Below are positions 1 to 10,179 of a stretch of DNA of 64,000 bases, piece by piece. The stretch lies in the NCBI GenBank assembly GCA_023213315.1, contig JAKCPI010000966.1, forward strand, positions 241,270-305,269, given 5' to 3'. The DNA comes from Euborellia annulipes (Eukaryota; Arthropoda; Insecta; Dermaptera; Anisolabididae). The notes under the pieces are model-generated. The model did no database searches. It had not been told where the DNA came from and saw nothing but the letters and a program-made list of their open reading frames with translations. A program made the position numbers and the translations under genes. How positions within the stretch are numbered: the stretch's first letter is position 1; every line of letters starts with the position of its first letter.

Positions 1-344
1 AGTGACTAAATTTTGACAAAGACTTAATAAATCAAATTTTAAATGAAGAAAATATTTATAAACAACTTTTTTTTTTAATGATGAAATGAGGACATTTAGA
101 AGTCAAAACTTTAACAAGAGGTTTAATTAAGAAAATATTTGTCAGGCTTGATAAATAATTCGAGAAAGGAATTATCAATTTTGAAATAGAATGGAGAAGT
201 AATTTATGGGTAAACAGTCATTTAATAAGTATTTATAATAGAATAAAATTTATTTCAAGGTGTGTCAATCACTTTGTCTAAATTTATATAAATTTGGAAG
301 AGTAATATACTAATTAAATAAAAAAATGTTTTTCTGAATCTGAG

Positions 345-480
345 GCCTTGTTCTAATTTTAAATCAATTAATTGCCAATATAATTTAAATTTTGTCGCCC
401 AGGACAAGATGCGAATCACTCGCTAATGGTAATGGCTCGGTGTAGAGAGCTAGAGTGTCGGCTTCTACAAAGAAATCCAA
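345..480 (-). repeat. Degenerate SINE-B copy
   Basis: The minus strand shows a tRNA B-box-like segment (GTGATTCGCATCTTGTC), then GCGACAAAATTTAAAT and an interrupted ATTGGC-AATTAATTG. This is the same order as the better SINE-B copy at 21941-22130. Divergence is high, so the boundaries are approximate. Confidence 0.4.
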
Positions 481-1631
481 ATCCATGGCGTGCGGGATTT
501 TTCATTAAAAATAAAAATATTTATTTAATGTAAACAAATCCTCATGCAGCCACTGGATTGGAATATTGGATCTCCCCACAATAGCCCCCAGGCAACTCTA
601 CGAGGAGAGCTAGAGACGAAAGCAGGAGGAGGAGTTAGAGATAGGAAATAATGTAACTTCACGGGGTGCCGGTAGATGGCTACGGCCAGAGGCCGGTTGG
701 GTTTGAGGTGTGTGTCTTCTTGCACTAAAGCACCTCGGGTAAATAAAAGGGGATCCCGATAGGAATTTCAAATAATAATGATGGATTTGAGAGAGTTAAA
801 AAATTTTCTAAGAAGTGTTCAATACATAAAAAAAGGAAAGGTAAAAAATAAGGTAATGTAGATTATAATAAAAAGAACAGAGCTATCTGGAGACCTCGTT
901 AAAATGTTTTATTTCTAGTTATATTTAAATTATATTATTCCCAAATTACTAAAAAAAAAACTTATTAATTACTTGAAGGGAATTTAAAATTAAGCATTCT
1001 TTAATTCAATGTTTATATTGTAGAATAAAATTGCAAATAATAAATGTAATTTTTCCTTTAATGGCGATGAATTTTATTAGATTTCAAGCAAATATTTTCA
1101 CAAATTACCAGAAACATCTTTTTGTATTCATCTTGAAGTATTTATATTGTAAATAATTTACTATTTTTTTAGAATATTTATTAGCTCTCGAGATTTTTGC
1201 ATAAGAATGCCAAGAGTTTTGTGATCGAGCATCGAGTCAAAAGGGTAATGTTTCACTAACACTTTATTTTTATTTAATTTTTATTCATCTTGATTGAAAA
1301 AGAGATAACAAAGTATCGCCGATAGCTTAATCATTAGATGACCCTTTAATAGCATATGGACCTGGAGTACGGTGTTTGGGGTCAGAGGTCCGATTCAATT
1401 AATTGCACCGTTATGCACCCGACGAGACTGGGCCGAGTTAAGTAAGATCATTATTATCAGGCCATCATCCCAATTGGTCACTACTTTAAAAAAAAAAATT
1501 CAGGATAAAGATATTACAAATAACAAGAGGCGCTCTATCAGAAATGAGAAAAAAGATTAATTTTTTAATTAATCTTATAAAAACATTTTATGTAAAAATT
1601 AAGAATTTATTAGCCGGAGAGACTGCGAAGA
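481..1631. other. Unique-looking AT-rich DNA with a GC-richer islet at 540-740
   Basis: No gene or recognisable repeat was found. The 540-740 islet is open on the minus strand for 66 codons, but the peptide has no recognisable domain and is Pro/Arg-rich by composition. The 1340-1440 segment has a weak tRNA-like patch (GGTCCGATTCAATT) too poor to call. Confidence 0.4.
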
Positions 1632-1718
1632 GCAATAGCCATCAAGATTGTTGCAGTTAAGTAACACAAAGCGCGACGAGACCTCGGATGGGTGACCCGG
1701 GTAAGTGTGTGGAACGTA
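1632..1718 (+). repeat. 5S rRNA-derived SINE head
   Basis: The segment GTTAAGTAACACAAAGCGCG followed by ACGAGACCTCGGATGGGTGACC matches the 5S rRNA internal promoter layout: box A-like GTTAAGYnnC, then box C-like TnGGATGGGTGACC. It is followed by GTGTGTGGAACGT, shared with the minus-strand relatives at 16538-16716 and 7376-7468. This copy lacks the conserved SINE tail and abuts a SINE-A fragment. It is a retroposon rather than a functional 5S gene. Confidence 0.6.
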
Positions 1719-1759
1719 TATGTATACAATCAGGACCGCCGAGAGGCTTCCTGGGCATT

Positions 1760-1892
1760 ATATTAATACCCAAATTTGGTATCCTCCATTTGGTATCAAA
1801 ATGGCTTAAATAAAATCATCTGACTGCCTGGGGTCCGAACCCGTGACGTTCGGTATAGAAGGAAGGCAGGCTACCAACTAGACCAAGCCCTT
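1760..1892 (-). repeat. SINE-A, 5' part (tRNA-like head)
   Basis: Read on the minus strand it starts AAGGGCTTGGTCTAGTTGG (A-box-like), continues to a B box in ACGGGTTCGGACCCC, then AGGCAGTCAGATGATTTT and the hairpin-like CATTTGGTATnnAAATG block. This is the head of the most abundant SINE here. The 3' tail is absent. Confidence 0.75.
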
Positions 1893-3455
1893 AGGTCTTA
1901 AATAATAATTAATTTACAATCAAAGAAAAGATATTTTTTGGAGGGGAGTGGCCTACTAAAAAAGTATAATTAAATAATTTTTATTTAAGAAAGATAGCAT
2001 CTATTATTTTTTTTCAAGTCGTTATAATATATGTTAGGAAAAATACACTGTAATAAATTAACGCAAATAATTTTAACCTCTGTCTCTACGTAGGATGATA
2101 TTATAAGGCTTTTTTTTTTATTTAAATAAATGCGAGCCATTTTTAAGCGCCAGACTTGTTTGCATATTTATAAGGAGCCGGAATTAATATTATCGTCATC
2201 TCAGAGTCTGAGATGGAAATATTAGAGATAATGTGAAGAGGATTTTGGGTGTGTTGATCCGGGAATCTGTTTGGTCATTTCTCTCTACGCCCTCGAATAG
2301 GCAACGCCCTAATACCAATTGAAAGATTAATCATATGGAAAAAAAAAGAAAAAAATTACAACTTATGGCCTATGAACGTAAATTTTACAGTAAATGGAAT
2401 TAAATCAATAAAAAAAAAAAGGATAAAATGTTAAATAAATGTGAGATTTAAAAGATGTTTTGAAATAATAAATAGATAATTTTGCTGTTTGACATGATAG
2501 TGACTCATAAAATGTCAATTTTAATATTTTTGCATAAATTGATTCTATACAATAGCGTAGAAAAGGTTGTAAACTGTCATTTAGGCCGCCATTTATCACA
2601 ACAAAAATTTTAATATCATTTGCTTAAATAGTATCTTAACTCTTCATTAAAGGAAAAATTTTCGAGTAGGTTTGGTGGCCTATCTGATATACTGCAGGCG
2701 AATACCACTTTTATCATCTTATTAAAGTAAAGAAGCAAAGTTATTTTTTTATTCTCTTTCGGTAGCCTATCTAAAACTTTCAGACTCCATCCTTATTTAT
2801 TTCAAATATTGCAATATGTTGAATGTAGGCCTATTACTAAAAAATTAATAGTGTAAAGGTAACTATTATACTTTAGTAATAAAGTAATTTAATTTTATAT
2901 TTTAATAGCAATCAACTAGCTATATCATGATTTAATAACAATCAACTATATCATGATTATAAAAAAAAATAAAATTTTATTGAATTCAATATGTTACATT
3001 GTGCGCCGAATGCATATTCTGTATACCTTCTGTGAATAAATTTATGATTATTTATTAATTTATTTTTTATGGCTCGTGGCCAAAAATAAAGGTGTGGACA
3101 CATAAAATGTTGAGAAATACTGTAGTTATATATAAATGATAAAGAATAGAAAAAATTGCAGTAGGGAAGGGAAAAAGCTACAGACAACCAGTTAATTTTT
3201 TAATAGAGGAGGTGCCGAAAAATTTGTATCTCTGGATATTGTACAAGAGCAAAATAATCAGTCCTAGTCATGACATAATAGTTTTTTCTTATTATATGTT
3301 GCTGGAAGGTAGGCAACCCTTATGACAAACTAGCATATTTTTCGATTAATTAAATTTCTCAGAAAATTTAACAAATGTCCAAGCCTTTGGTTTGTTTACC
3401 ATACAACAAGCAAAAGGGAAAAAAAAATTTAGGGACCAAATTTTAATAATTTAAT
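1893..3455. other. AT-rich DNA without recognised features
   Basis: No coding, RNA or mobile feature could be supported. A slightly GC-richer patch lies at 2160-2320. Two ATCATGATT-type repeats occur near 2926 and 2952. ORFs here are short and A/T-driven. Confidence 0.4.
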
Positions 3456-3459
3456 CACC

Positions 3460-3505
3460 CCCCCCTCCCCCTGTGGCCGAGACGGCTAAAGTTGTTGATA
3501 AATTT
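3460..3505 (+). repeat. SINE-C fragment, tRNA-Ser/Leu-like A-box
   Basis: CTGTGGCCGAGACGGCTAAAG resembles the 5' part of tRNA-Ser/Leu (GTGGCCGAGNGG) and is followed by GTTGTTGATAAAT. The same head plus GTGTTGACAAAT occurs at 21925-21942 and 22131-22165, split there by a SINE-B. Two dispersed copies make a repeat likely. Confidence 0.45.
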
Positions 3506-3595
3506 TTTTCAGCATGCGGGATTTGAACCCGAGTTGTGTTTCAACTCTATATTCGTAATCCGCAGCTAATGCGTTCAGTCACAAGCCTCCTAATA
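3506..3595 (-). repeat. tRNA-like retroposon fragment
   Basis: On the minus strand a B box (CGGGTTCAAATCCCGC) lies about 50 bp after TTGTGACTGAACGCATTAGC. The arrangement is tRNA-like, but no clean cloverleaf or acceptor stem is visible. I read it as a tRNA-derived SINE remnant rather than a tRNA gene. Confidence 0.45.
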
Positions 3596-3879
3596 AATTT
3601 TAACTAATTAAATACAGTCCTTTGGGAATGTTTATTATTTATGCTAAAGTTAAGCTTTGGGTAGAAAAAAATTGATTATAGGTATTTCCGTGTAAAAAAA
3701 TTCCTGATGATTAAGATGTAATAAAAGAAAAAAAATTAGGAAAAATTATTTTCTGATAAACTAATAAAAAAAAAAAAATAAATAAATAGGTAATTATATT
3801 TGATGATTATATTAAATGATGAGACGAAAGAAATAATGGGAAATTAACAGTCCATTGACCAGATAATAAGAGCCAATTG

Positions 3880-4370
3880 GTTCTCAGCATATAATCCCGT
3901 CTGTCCGTCTGTCTCCTTTATATGGATGCAACCTATGACGGCGACGTGACGCGCATCAAAGCCAGCAGGCTAGTCAAGTTCTTATCCCTCCCCACCAGGT
4001 CGAGGAAAAAATTCCTTTTGTCATTGACGAATCCGAAATCAATTCTTAAGATGCAAATCACACCTGACGACTTCAGTCAAGGTTGGTCTGGATACCATGT
4101 GAAAGGTCACCGAAACGTTCACCTGGTAATAAACCAGGTTCTGATTGATAGAGATATTTTACAAAAGAAAAAAAAAAACTTTCATTCAAAAGGTATCCAT
4201 TTTTCATCGCAAAAAAAACTTTCTCGATCAAAATGTCTCTCCCTCGCGTGCAAGCAACATATCACGAGCAAAAAGGATTACGGTGGAAATATTTTTTTTA
4301 ACATCATAAAACAGTCTTCCCAGAGGAATTTTATAGGGAAACCTTTTAAATTTTACATAAAATGAGATTC
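3880..4370 (+). other. GC-richer unique islet with a 147-codon ORF
   Basis: 3922-4365 is open for 147 codons from an ATG. The second half is Lys/Phe/Ile-rich from A-runs, no domain is recognisable, and there are no splice signals suggesting an exon. The front part (3900-4140) is less AT-rich than its surroundings and contains GATGCAAATC (POU octamer). It may be non-coding conserved DNA; I do not call it a gene. Confidence 0.25.
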
Positions 4371-4496
4371 ATGATCATGTATACGAATAGTAACTAATAT
4401 ATACAATACCTAATTTTCAATCAAACATGTTTAATTTTATTTGGCCGATTTTATCATAAATAATCAAGTTATAATTTTGATGCGTGACAGGAAGAC

Positions 4497-4535
4497 ACTC
4501 ACCTGAAACAAAGAGAAAAAAATAAATATTAGTAA
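4497..4535 (-). promoter_or_regulatory. Candidate recursive splice site (ratchet point, zero-nt exon)
   Basis: On the minus strand the order is TACTAAT (a good branch point), a run of T/C ending CTCTTTGTTTCAG, and then immediately GTGAGTGTC. The acceptor AG (4503) and the donor GT (4502) touch, with no exon between them. This fused acceptor-donor is the known signature of recursive splicing in very long fly and vertebrate introns. It lies on the same strand as the EGF-type exon at 42671-42749, about 38.2 kb downstream of that exon's donor, where such a site would help remove a giant intron stepwise. No coding sequence is seen on either side. Confidence 0.6.
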
Positions 4536-4647
4536 AAATATTTCCAAACTGGTGTATATAATAATTTAAGAAAAAAAAGCCGATATAAAATTAATATAAG
4601 AAATAAAAATGTATGATTGTGATTTATTATGTAAAACACCCTGATAA

Positions 4648-4797
4648 AAAATATTTACAACAATAGTGTTGACATATATTTAGTTTCCGACAGTACGGTA
4701 CATTTTTTTTTTCTTTAAAAACACTCACACTTTTTCTCATTCCCACTCACATGCACACAGTCTTTTCGGCAACATATATAGGCAAGAGAAAGTAAAA
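4648..4797 (-). mobile_element. C-family element remnant interrupted by SINE-A
   Basis: Left part GTTGACATATATTTAGTTTCC with GACAGTACGGTACAT is the subterminal segment of C elements, and the right part TAGGCAAGAGAAAGTAAAA is their terminus (reverse of TACTTTCTCTTACC). The middle is occupied by a SINE-A tail at 4704-4774, so C inserted first. Confidence 0.55.
4704..4774 (-). repeat. SINE-A 3' tail fragment
   Basis: A T-run, then CACTCACACTTTTTCTCATTC and CACAGTCTTTTCGGCAAC, is the reverse complement of the SINE-A tail (GCCGAAAAGACTGTG, GTGTGAG repeats, poly-A). It lies within C-family sequence. Confidence 0.65.
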
Positions 4798-5451
4798 AGA
4801 AAATCTCTATATAATTTGTATTTATTTTAATTTAATTCATTTGTAAGCAAGACAGAATAAATGTATAACATTAAATATGATATAAATGATTCTATCAAAT
4901 TAAAAAATCTCGTGGATATTTTATTCTTAATATCATATTTCAACATGTTTCGTATGTTTTAAGGAATGAATGTGTATGACGTTATAGAAAGAAACCATCA
5001 ATCGTGATTAAATCCACTTCGATCAACAAGAGAGAGAAAGAGAGAGAGATGAATTAATAACATTAACTCAAACAAAATTAAACTCATATGAGCCATTAAG
5101 GATTTCTTAATTGAATAATATTACAGCTTATTAATTTCAATAGTTAAGTGAGTAACGCAACGCAATGGCGTGAAATGCAAAGATCTTAGCCGCGATAAAA
5201 GAAAAGAGTCTATTGAGAAATGGACCGCAATTAATATTCATTTATATATAATAAAGAAATATGAGAACTTGTAGTTTAAATTATATAATAAAAAAAAAAA
5301 TATTGTAGTGGTTTTAATTAATAAAAATAAAAGTCCAAGTTTTGAGAATTTAGTGATTTTTTATGAAGGCAAATATTTTATAAAGTTGATATTATAGAAT
5401 AGTAAAAATAAAATTTTTACTTTCTCTTACCTATATATGTAATATATATAT

Positions 5452-5798
5452 CAGGGGCGTATATAAGCCCCCCTCCCCCCCCCCGAAATTTTTCATATCT
5501 AAATATTTCATATATACGGGTATATGGCCAATATCTATATTATTGTTTGAAAAAGAAATAAAAAAAGTAAAAAAATGAAATAGAACTTTTGTCTTTGAGA
5601 AGGCCGCGCCCCTCGGGACTCAGGTGAAACAGAAAAAATTTGGATAAAAAAAAATTTAACGAACATTTGTCTTTGAGAGGCCCGGGCCCCTCGGGGCTGA
5701 GGTATATCCGGTATTTTAAAAATATTTTTGTGTATACGGGGCAGGGGATATTTGAAAATGAGTTCGGGCCCCCGAAAAAATTTCTATATACTTCCCTG
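5452..5798 (+). mobile_element. hAT-like MITE carrying two satellite-type units
   Basis: The TIRs are CAGGGGCGTATATAAG and, inverted, CAGGGAAGTATATAG, flanked by ATATATAT/ATATATAG, an 8-bp near-duplication typical of hAT. Between them are two tandem units starting CTTTGAGA at 5593 and 5671 (78 bp apart). Each contains CTTTGAG, a GGCC(C)GGGCCCC-type core and (C)TCGGGRCT-A/G-AGG, plus the linker TTTGGATAAAAAAAAA. These are diverged relatives of the array at 60690-64000. No transposase is encoded. Confidence 0.8.
5593..5703 (+). repeat. Two-unit ancestor-like version of the terminal satellite
   Basis: The two units are 78 bp apart and have the long-unit linker (GGATAAAAAAAAATTTAA). This suggests the 83-bp type is ancestral and the 60-bp type of the large array is a deletion derivative. 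Confidence 0.7.
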
Positions 5799-6279
5799 AT
5801 ATATAGGGCCTATATAGGATAGGAGAAATGGTTGCCTTGGTAATGAAATATAAATATTTTTCTATGTTTATTCTTGAATTCTATCTAATGTAGGCCCTAC
5901 TGTCGGAATATATGTCGTCACAAAAAATCTGGTGTGACAAGCATAGAACACAACTTTCGATTACCGAAGGTAAGAAAAAGTTGTGTGCTGTACGACTATC
6001 ACACCAGATTTTTTATTAATACGTACTTGAATTAAAAATTTATTCCCTTGCTATAATTTTATTTAAGATTTAGATCATGTAGATTTTATTCTATATAAGT
6101 AAATCTAGTTTACTTTATTTATAAATTGATATTTTTATGATGAAGAAACCTTCGGGAATCTAAAAAAGGTTCGACTTGGCTGTTGTTTATGATTTTAATA
6201 GTGCCTTTTTAATTTCTATTCTCTCTATTTGATTCTATTCCGTTTTTTTTTCTTCCTTTGAAGTCCTTTTAAAGGCTAA

Positions 6280-6485
6280 AGCAACCAGAGCTACTGGTTG
6301 AATGGAGCTGCACACCTGGCATTCAGATCAACGACTCCCCCCACCACATTTGGGATTTGTATCTCTCGCGGACTCCGATTTCTCGAAAATTTTCGTTCTG
6401 TCCACGGGAAAGTGACTGGCAGGTGGCGGACGCCCAACAGCTGCCTATCAATAATCGCCACCATTTTAATTAATCAATTTGTCTG
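6280..6485. promoter_or_regulatory. Candidate enhancer-like islet with three E-boxes
   Basis: A GC-richer unique patch contains CACCTG (6313), CAGGTG (6420) and CAGCTG (6438), followed by a homeodomain-type TTTTAATTAATCAATTT (6464-6480). It is not repeated elsewhere in the window. Function is inferred only from motif clustering. Confidence 0.25.
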
Positions 6486-6489
6486 CTGA

Positions 6490-7375
6490 ATTTAATCAGT
6501 GAAAATAAAAAAATAATAAACAACCAGTTGGCGAACACATTTTCTCAAAATTCCAAGAATAAATGTTTTTTTTTTTGTTTTTTTTTTTTGTCTTTTTTCA
6601 CCCGGAAAAAATATTTGAAAAATTTTCTATACACCAGATTCAAGTATGAAATAACATTATCGACAACCTAAAAATAACAATAAGTTACCAGTTTTCTAGG
6701 TAAGCCTATCAAATTATGAAATTTAATTTTTAGATTTCATAAGTACAATTACGATCAAATTTTTCTGTTAAAATAGCAGTTTGTTGTTATACTCTTTGAG
6801 TGGTCAGTTCTGTAATAATCATACCAATTTATATTGAAGTGATAATTAAAATTATGTGATTGTGATTATACAGTTTGACATTTGCTAATATCAATTTCCT
6901 TGACAAATGATTAAATGAAATAATAAATAAAACATTCAAATTTCAACCGACTAATTAATAGCGCGTATAGCCTTAGTAGTTGGTGCGCCTTATTGCAAAC
7001 AATAATAATAATAATAATACTAATTAATAATTAACAATAAAAAAAATGATGACGCCTGAAGGATTAAAATCTTCATATTGAGGGTGTGAGTGAGTCAGAC
7101 AAAGAAAGAAAATCATCGAATAAAGCCGGAAAAATTTGGTAACATAAATACAAAAAAATCGTCTTCGTTCACTAAATTAAAAAAAAAATAAATAAGTCAA
7201 ATAAAGGAGAGATAAATACTAGCAAAGCCTGAAAGATAGGCAACCTGGTGAATTTGCTTTCTATAATTTGATATTATAATATTTAATCAAGAAGCCTTAT
7301 TAAGATAATGCCAGTCCAGAATAAAAAGAAAGATATATGAAAAGATATAAACAAATTTTATATACGATATATATA
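6490..7375. other. AT-rich DNA without recognised features
   Basis: It contains poly-T tracts (about 6567-6590) and an (AAT)n run near 7000-7018. No gene or mobile element could be supported. Confidence 0.4.
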
Positions 7376-7468
7376 GTTTTTTTTTAACCCTTTTCGGCTA
7401 CAGAGGCCATTTAGGGGTTATTTCTTTCCGATGGTTCCACACGCTGATTGCTCGGGGCACCAGATAAA
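7376..7468 (-). repeat. 5S-type SINE, 5'-truncated
   Basis: On the minus strand: CCCCGAGCAATCAGCGTGTGG, a short AT linker, then CCCCTAAATGGCC, GTAGCCGAAAAGGGTT and an A-run. It matches the 3' half of the fuller copy at 16538-16716. Confidence 0.7.
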
Positions 7469-7469
7469 T

Positions 7470-8489
7470 TATTTAACATAATAAATTGTTAAAAGAAATC
7501 ACTTATTCTCAATCCATTGAAAATGACGTAATATTCCGTAATTATGAAAATATTTAAATTCCAAAATGCAAATTAATATAGTTACTAGAAAATAATCATC
7601 TTCTAACAATATTATAATCCTATATATTTTTTTAAAATATTTTCTCATTCGGTACTTTTAATCGGTTGATGTGTATCTTTTAAATATTGATTATGATTTG
7701 ATAACTTTAAAGGAGATAATAATTTATATTTTGAATATGCATATTACATACATTTGTTACTTTCGAAAGTTAAGAATCACGAAATGTATAATAAAATCAA
7801 ATACTGAATTATTATTTATTTATTCAAGCTAACGAACCTTAATGGATTTTTCGAACTTGTGTAGCAGTTTAAACTATAAATATGATTTTATATTTATCTT
7901 AAGACAAAATATGTTTAAGTTTTGACATGAGACTATGATCATCACTATATATATTGTATTAGGAAAATTTGAACTTTTTTCAACTGTATAAATAAAATAC
8001 CAAATTAGCAAGTCAAAACAGAGCATGGTGATTTAGAAATGAATCTTGTTTGTACACGGCGCCAGATGTAGAAACATCACACCATAAAAATTTGAGAAAA
8101 ATAACCTTTTTTAATAATCTTGAATTAGGCATATATGCATATATAGGCATATATTTTTTACAATAGCCTATATTGTAAAAAAAAGATTTTTCAGAAATGG
8201 GATTAAATTTTGTGAAGATAGATAATACTGAAATAAAATAATAATTATTCATAAAATAAAATATCAAATTAGTAAATGTCGGGAGAGGAAATTTAGTTTT
8301 AAAGGGTAGAATTAGTGGCTAAAAACTCTCTATGTAATAACTTGTGTGTATTTCTGATTTTTTTTCATTCGACCTGCCCCACTAATTCCATTTAAAAATT
8401 ATACTACCTATTATTTACTGTATGTTTAAACCTCCGGCATATGTTTAAAATGGTGTAGCTAATTTAAAATGAGAAAGGGTAAGTGTATG
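7470..8489. other. AT-rich DNA without recognised features
   Basis: No supported gene or repeat was found. Short ORFs, such as the 84-codon minus-strand one at 8013-8267, are Phe/Ile/Tyr-rich noise. Confidence 0.4.
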
Positions 8490-8850
8490 AGCTGCAAATA
8501 AAATATCCTGTGCATGTCAACTTCGAAGGAGACGTTTCGGCCGAAATTTTATTTGCCTATCTTCAGTCCTTGCTATACTGGAACGTAGTTTTTTGATACA
8601 CAAGAGTCTACATGTATCCTTCTTGTAAACAAGCGAATGCTTCTGAGTCTATTAAAGATTTATTATTTATTATTCTTGAATAGGATCTCACGTTGTCAGA
8701 GACACTCGCCTGTTTACAAGAAGGATAGATGTACACACAGACTCTTGTGTATCAAAAATTACAATTTTGTATCTCATTAAAGACTGAAGAAATTTAGTCC
8801 AAAACGTTACCTTTGGTTTTGGCATCCAAATTATTTTTATGTTCTCCTGT
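8490..8850. mobile_element. Inverted-arm retroelement-like repeat with hammerhead-like ends
   Basis: Two inner arms are inverted copies: GATACACAAGAGTCTACATG near 8595 and its counterpart ending GACTCTTGTGTATC near 8755, both including CTTGTAAACA. Outside them are oppositely oriented CTGAAGA...GAAACGTC (8531-8566, minus) and CTGAAGA...AAAACGTT (about 8784-8812, plus) modules. The arrangement resembles Penelope-type pLTR ends in inverted configuration. No ORF is present. Confidence 0.45.
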
Positions 8851-9024
8851 ATTTATTTCGAACATAAACAGTAATTTCTCTCAGAATAATATGAAGCTAG
8901 CTGTGATTTGACTATTAAGTAGAATTAAGTAGAATTAAGTATTGAATTATAAATATTGTTTTTGTGATTGGTCCATGTCGTTGTCAAGCTAGTACTTCCC
9001 GAGTCATAAAAATTATTATGTATG

Positions 9025-9105
9025 GACAACTAATTAATTACAATAAATAGGGACAGGGTCTAAAAGGCCTCAGATTTTGGAGAAAAAAAATAAATAAAAC
9101 AAATA
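9025..9105 (+). repeat. SINE-B tail fragment
   Basis: AATAAATAGGGACAGGGTCT followed by AAAAGGCCT and an A-rich end matches the 3' portion of SINE-B (AATAAATAGRGACGGGGTCT-AAATGGCC). It is 5'-truncated and decayed. Confidence 0.55.
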
Positions 9106-9239
9106 TAATTAGTTATTTTTTAAGGTATTCCAGAATAATGTAATATTTATAAACTTTATTGCTTCAGCATATTGAGAAATTTAAACGAGATAAATTTTTT
9201 CTCCTAATTTTTACCATAAATGTTATGATATAATAATGT

Positions 9240-9480
9240 CCAGATTTGGAGAATCCGATGACCTTTGACCTGGACAATTTAGGATGAATTTAATAAGAAA
9301 ACAACGCATCATTTCCCATTAAGCAAGACCGGTAGGCCGCATAATAATTGCGGCTGATTCTCTAGTGAAAACTCACACACGTTGGGACAATGGATTAATA
9401 ACAGCAAACGAGAAATTCCGACCAAAACCAGAGCTGCATTTCGTTTGCCAGACCACCAATTGACTTTCCCCTTATAAGAT
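9240..9480. promoter_or_regulatory. Candidate regulatory islet with a perfect DR1 site
   Basis: TGACCTTTGACCT at 9259-9271 is the reverse complement of AGGTCAAAGGTCA, the consensus DR1 element bound by HNF4/RXR(USP)-type nuclear receptors. The surrounding 200 bp is unique and less AT-rich. The regulatory role is inferred. Confidence 0.3.
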
Positions 9481-9601
9481 AAACAAAATCTGAAATATAT
9501 AAAGGGTATATATTTCTAAATTTCTCACACATAATAAGCACCAAATATAAATAAATAAAAAACAGAAAGAAAGAGGCAGCCATGGAGAAAAATGTGATAA
9601 T

Positions 9602-9632
9602 GTTTCGAGTCAGAGATCGTGCTCATCATCAG
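9602..9632 (-). ncRNA. Hammerhead-like motif
   Basis: On the minus strand CTGATGA is followed by TGAGCACGATCTCTGACTC and CGAAAC. That is the order of hammerhead core elements (CUGAUGA, stem II, GAAA). Stem II pairing is partial (GAG/CTC) and no convincing cleavage strand was delineated. It could be a decayed Penelope-type pLTR. Confidence 0.3.
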
Positions 9633-10179
9633 TGGAATAAATGTTAAAATAATGAGTATATAATGACATTATCATTACATGGTTCAAACTTAAAGAATAC
9701 AAGTGAATAATTTTTCTTCTTGGCTACCGATTCTTTAGTTTAAATTATTCAAAATTTCTGGATGCTATGAAATAATAACTAGTGTTTTTGACTTATTTAC
9801 TTGTATCCTAGATATATATATATAGATTTGAGGTGTAGAATATTTAAACACTTTTTTTTACAATTTTATTTTACCAAATCTTGTTAAACATGATTATGGT
9901 GCTATATTATTAATTAAAATTAAAATCCTATAATACTTTTTTATTTAACATTATTAGAATAGATAGAGTGAATATTCGTTTAATGAATGAGTTATTCATA
10001 AGATAAAATTTGTGAAAATTATTTGTCCAATGGATGAAAAAATATTTCATATTTCTTTTTTTCTTGAATTTTTTGAAATTCTTTTCGGCATGTGAGACCA
10101 TTTCAAGTCTGTTTATAAGCTATTTAGGATATTTAAGCTAAATTAGTAAATTTTTTTTTATATATATGTAGTTTTTATA

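Larger units (their letters stand above)
5418..6018 (+). mobile_element. C-family element split by a hAT-like MITE
   Basis: It starts TACTTTCTCTTACC at 5418, is interrupted at 5452-5798 by a hAT-like MITE, and resumes with GGAGAAATGGTTGCC, AATATAAATATTTTT and CCCTACTGTCGGAA. It ends in the family's terminal hairpin (AATCTGGTGTGACAAGC ... TATCACACCAGATTTTT). It is internally deleted compared with the copy at 43641-44330. Confidence 0.7.

Noticed and set aside
1632..1718. Functional 5S rRNA gene
   Set aside because: Only the internal promoter region is similar. The flanks do not fold as 5S, and relatives end in a SINE tail with poly-A.
3922..4365. 147-codon ORF on the plus strand, the longest non-repeat ATG ORF apart from two of similar length
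   Set aside because: The peptide shows no recognisable domain, the second half is A-run-driven Lys/Phe/Ile, and there is no promoter or splice context.
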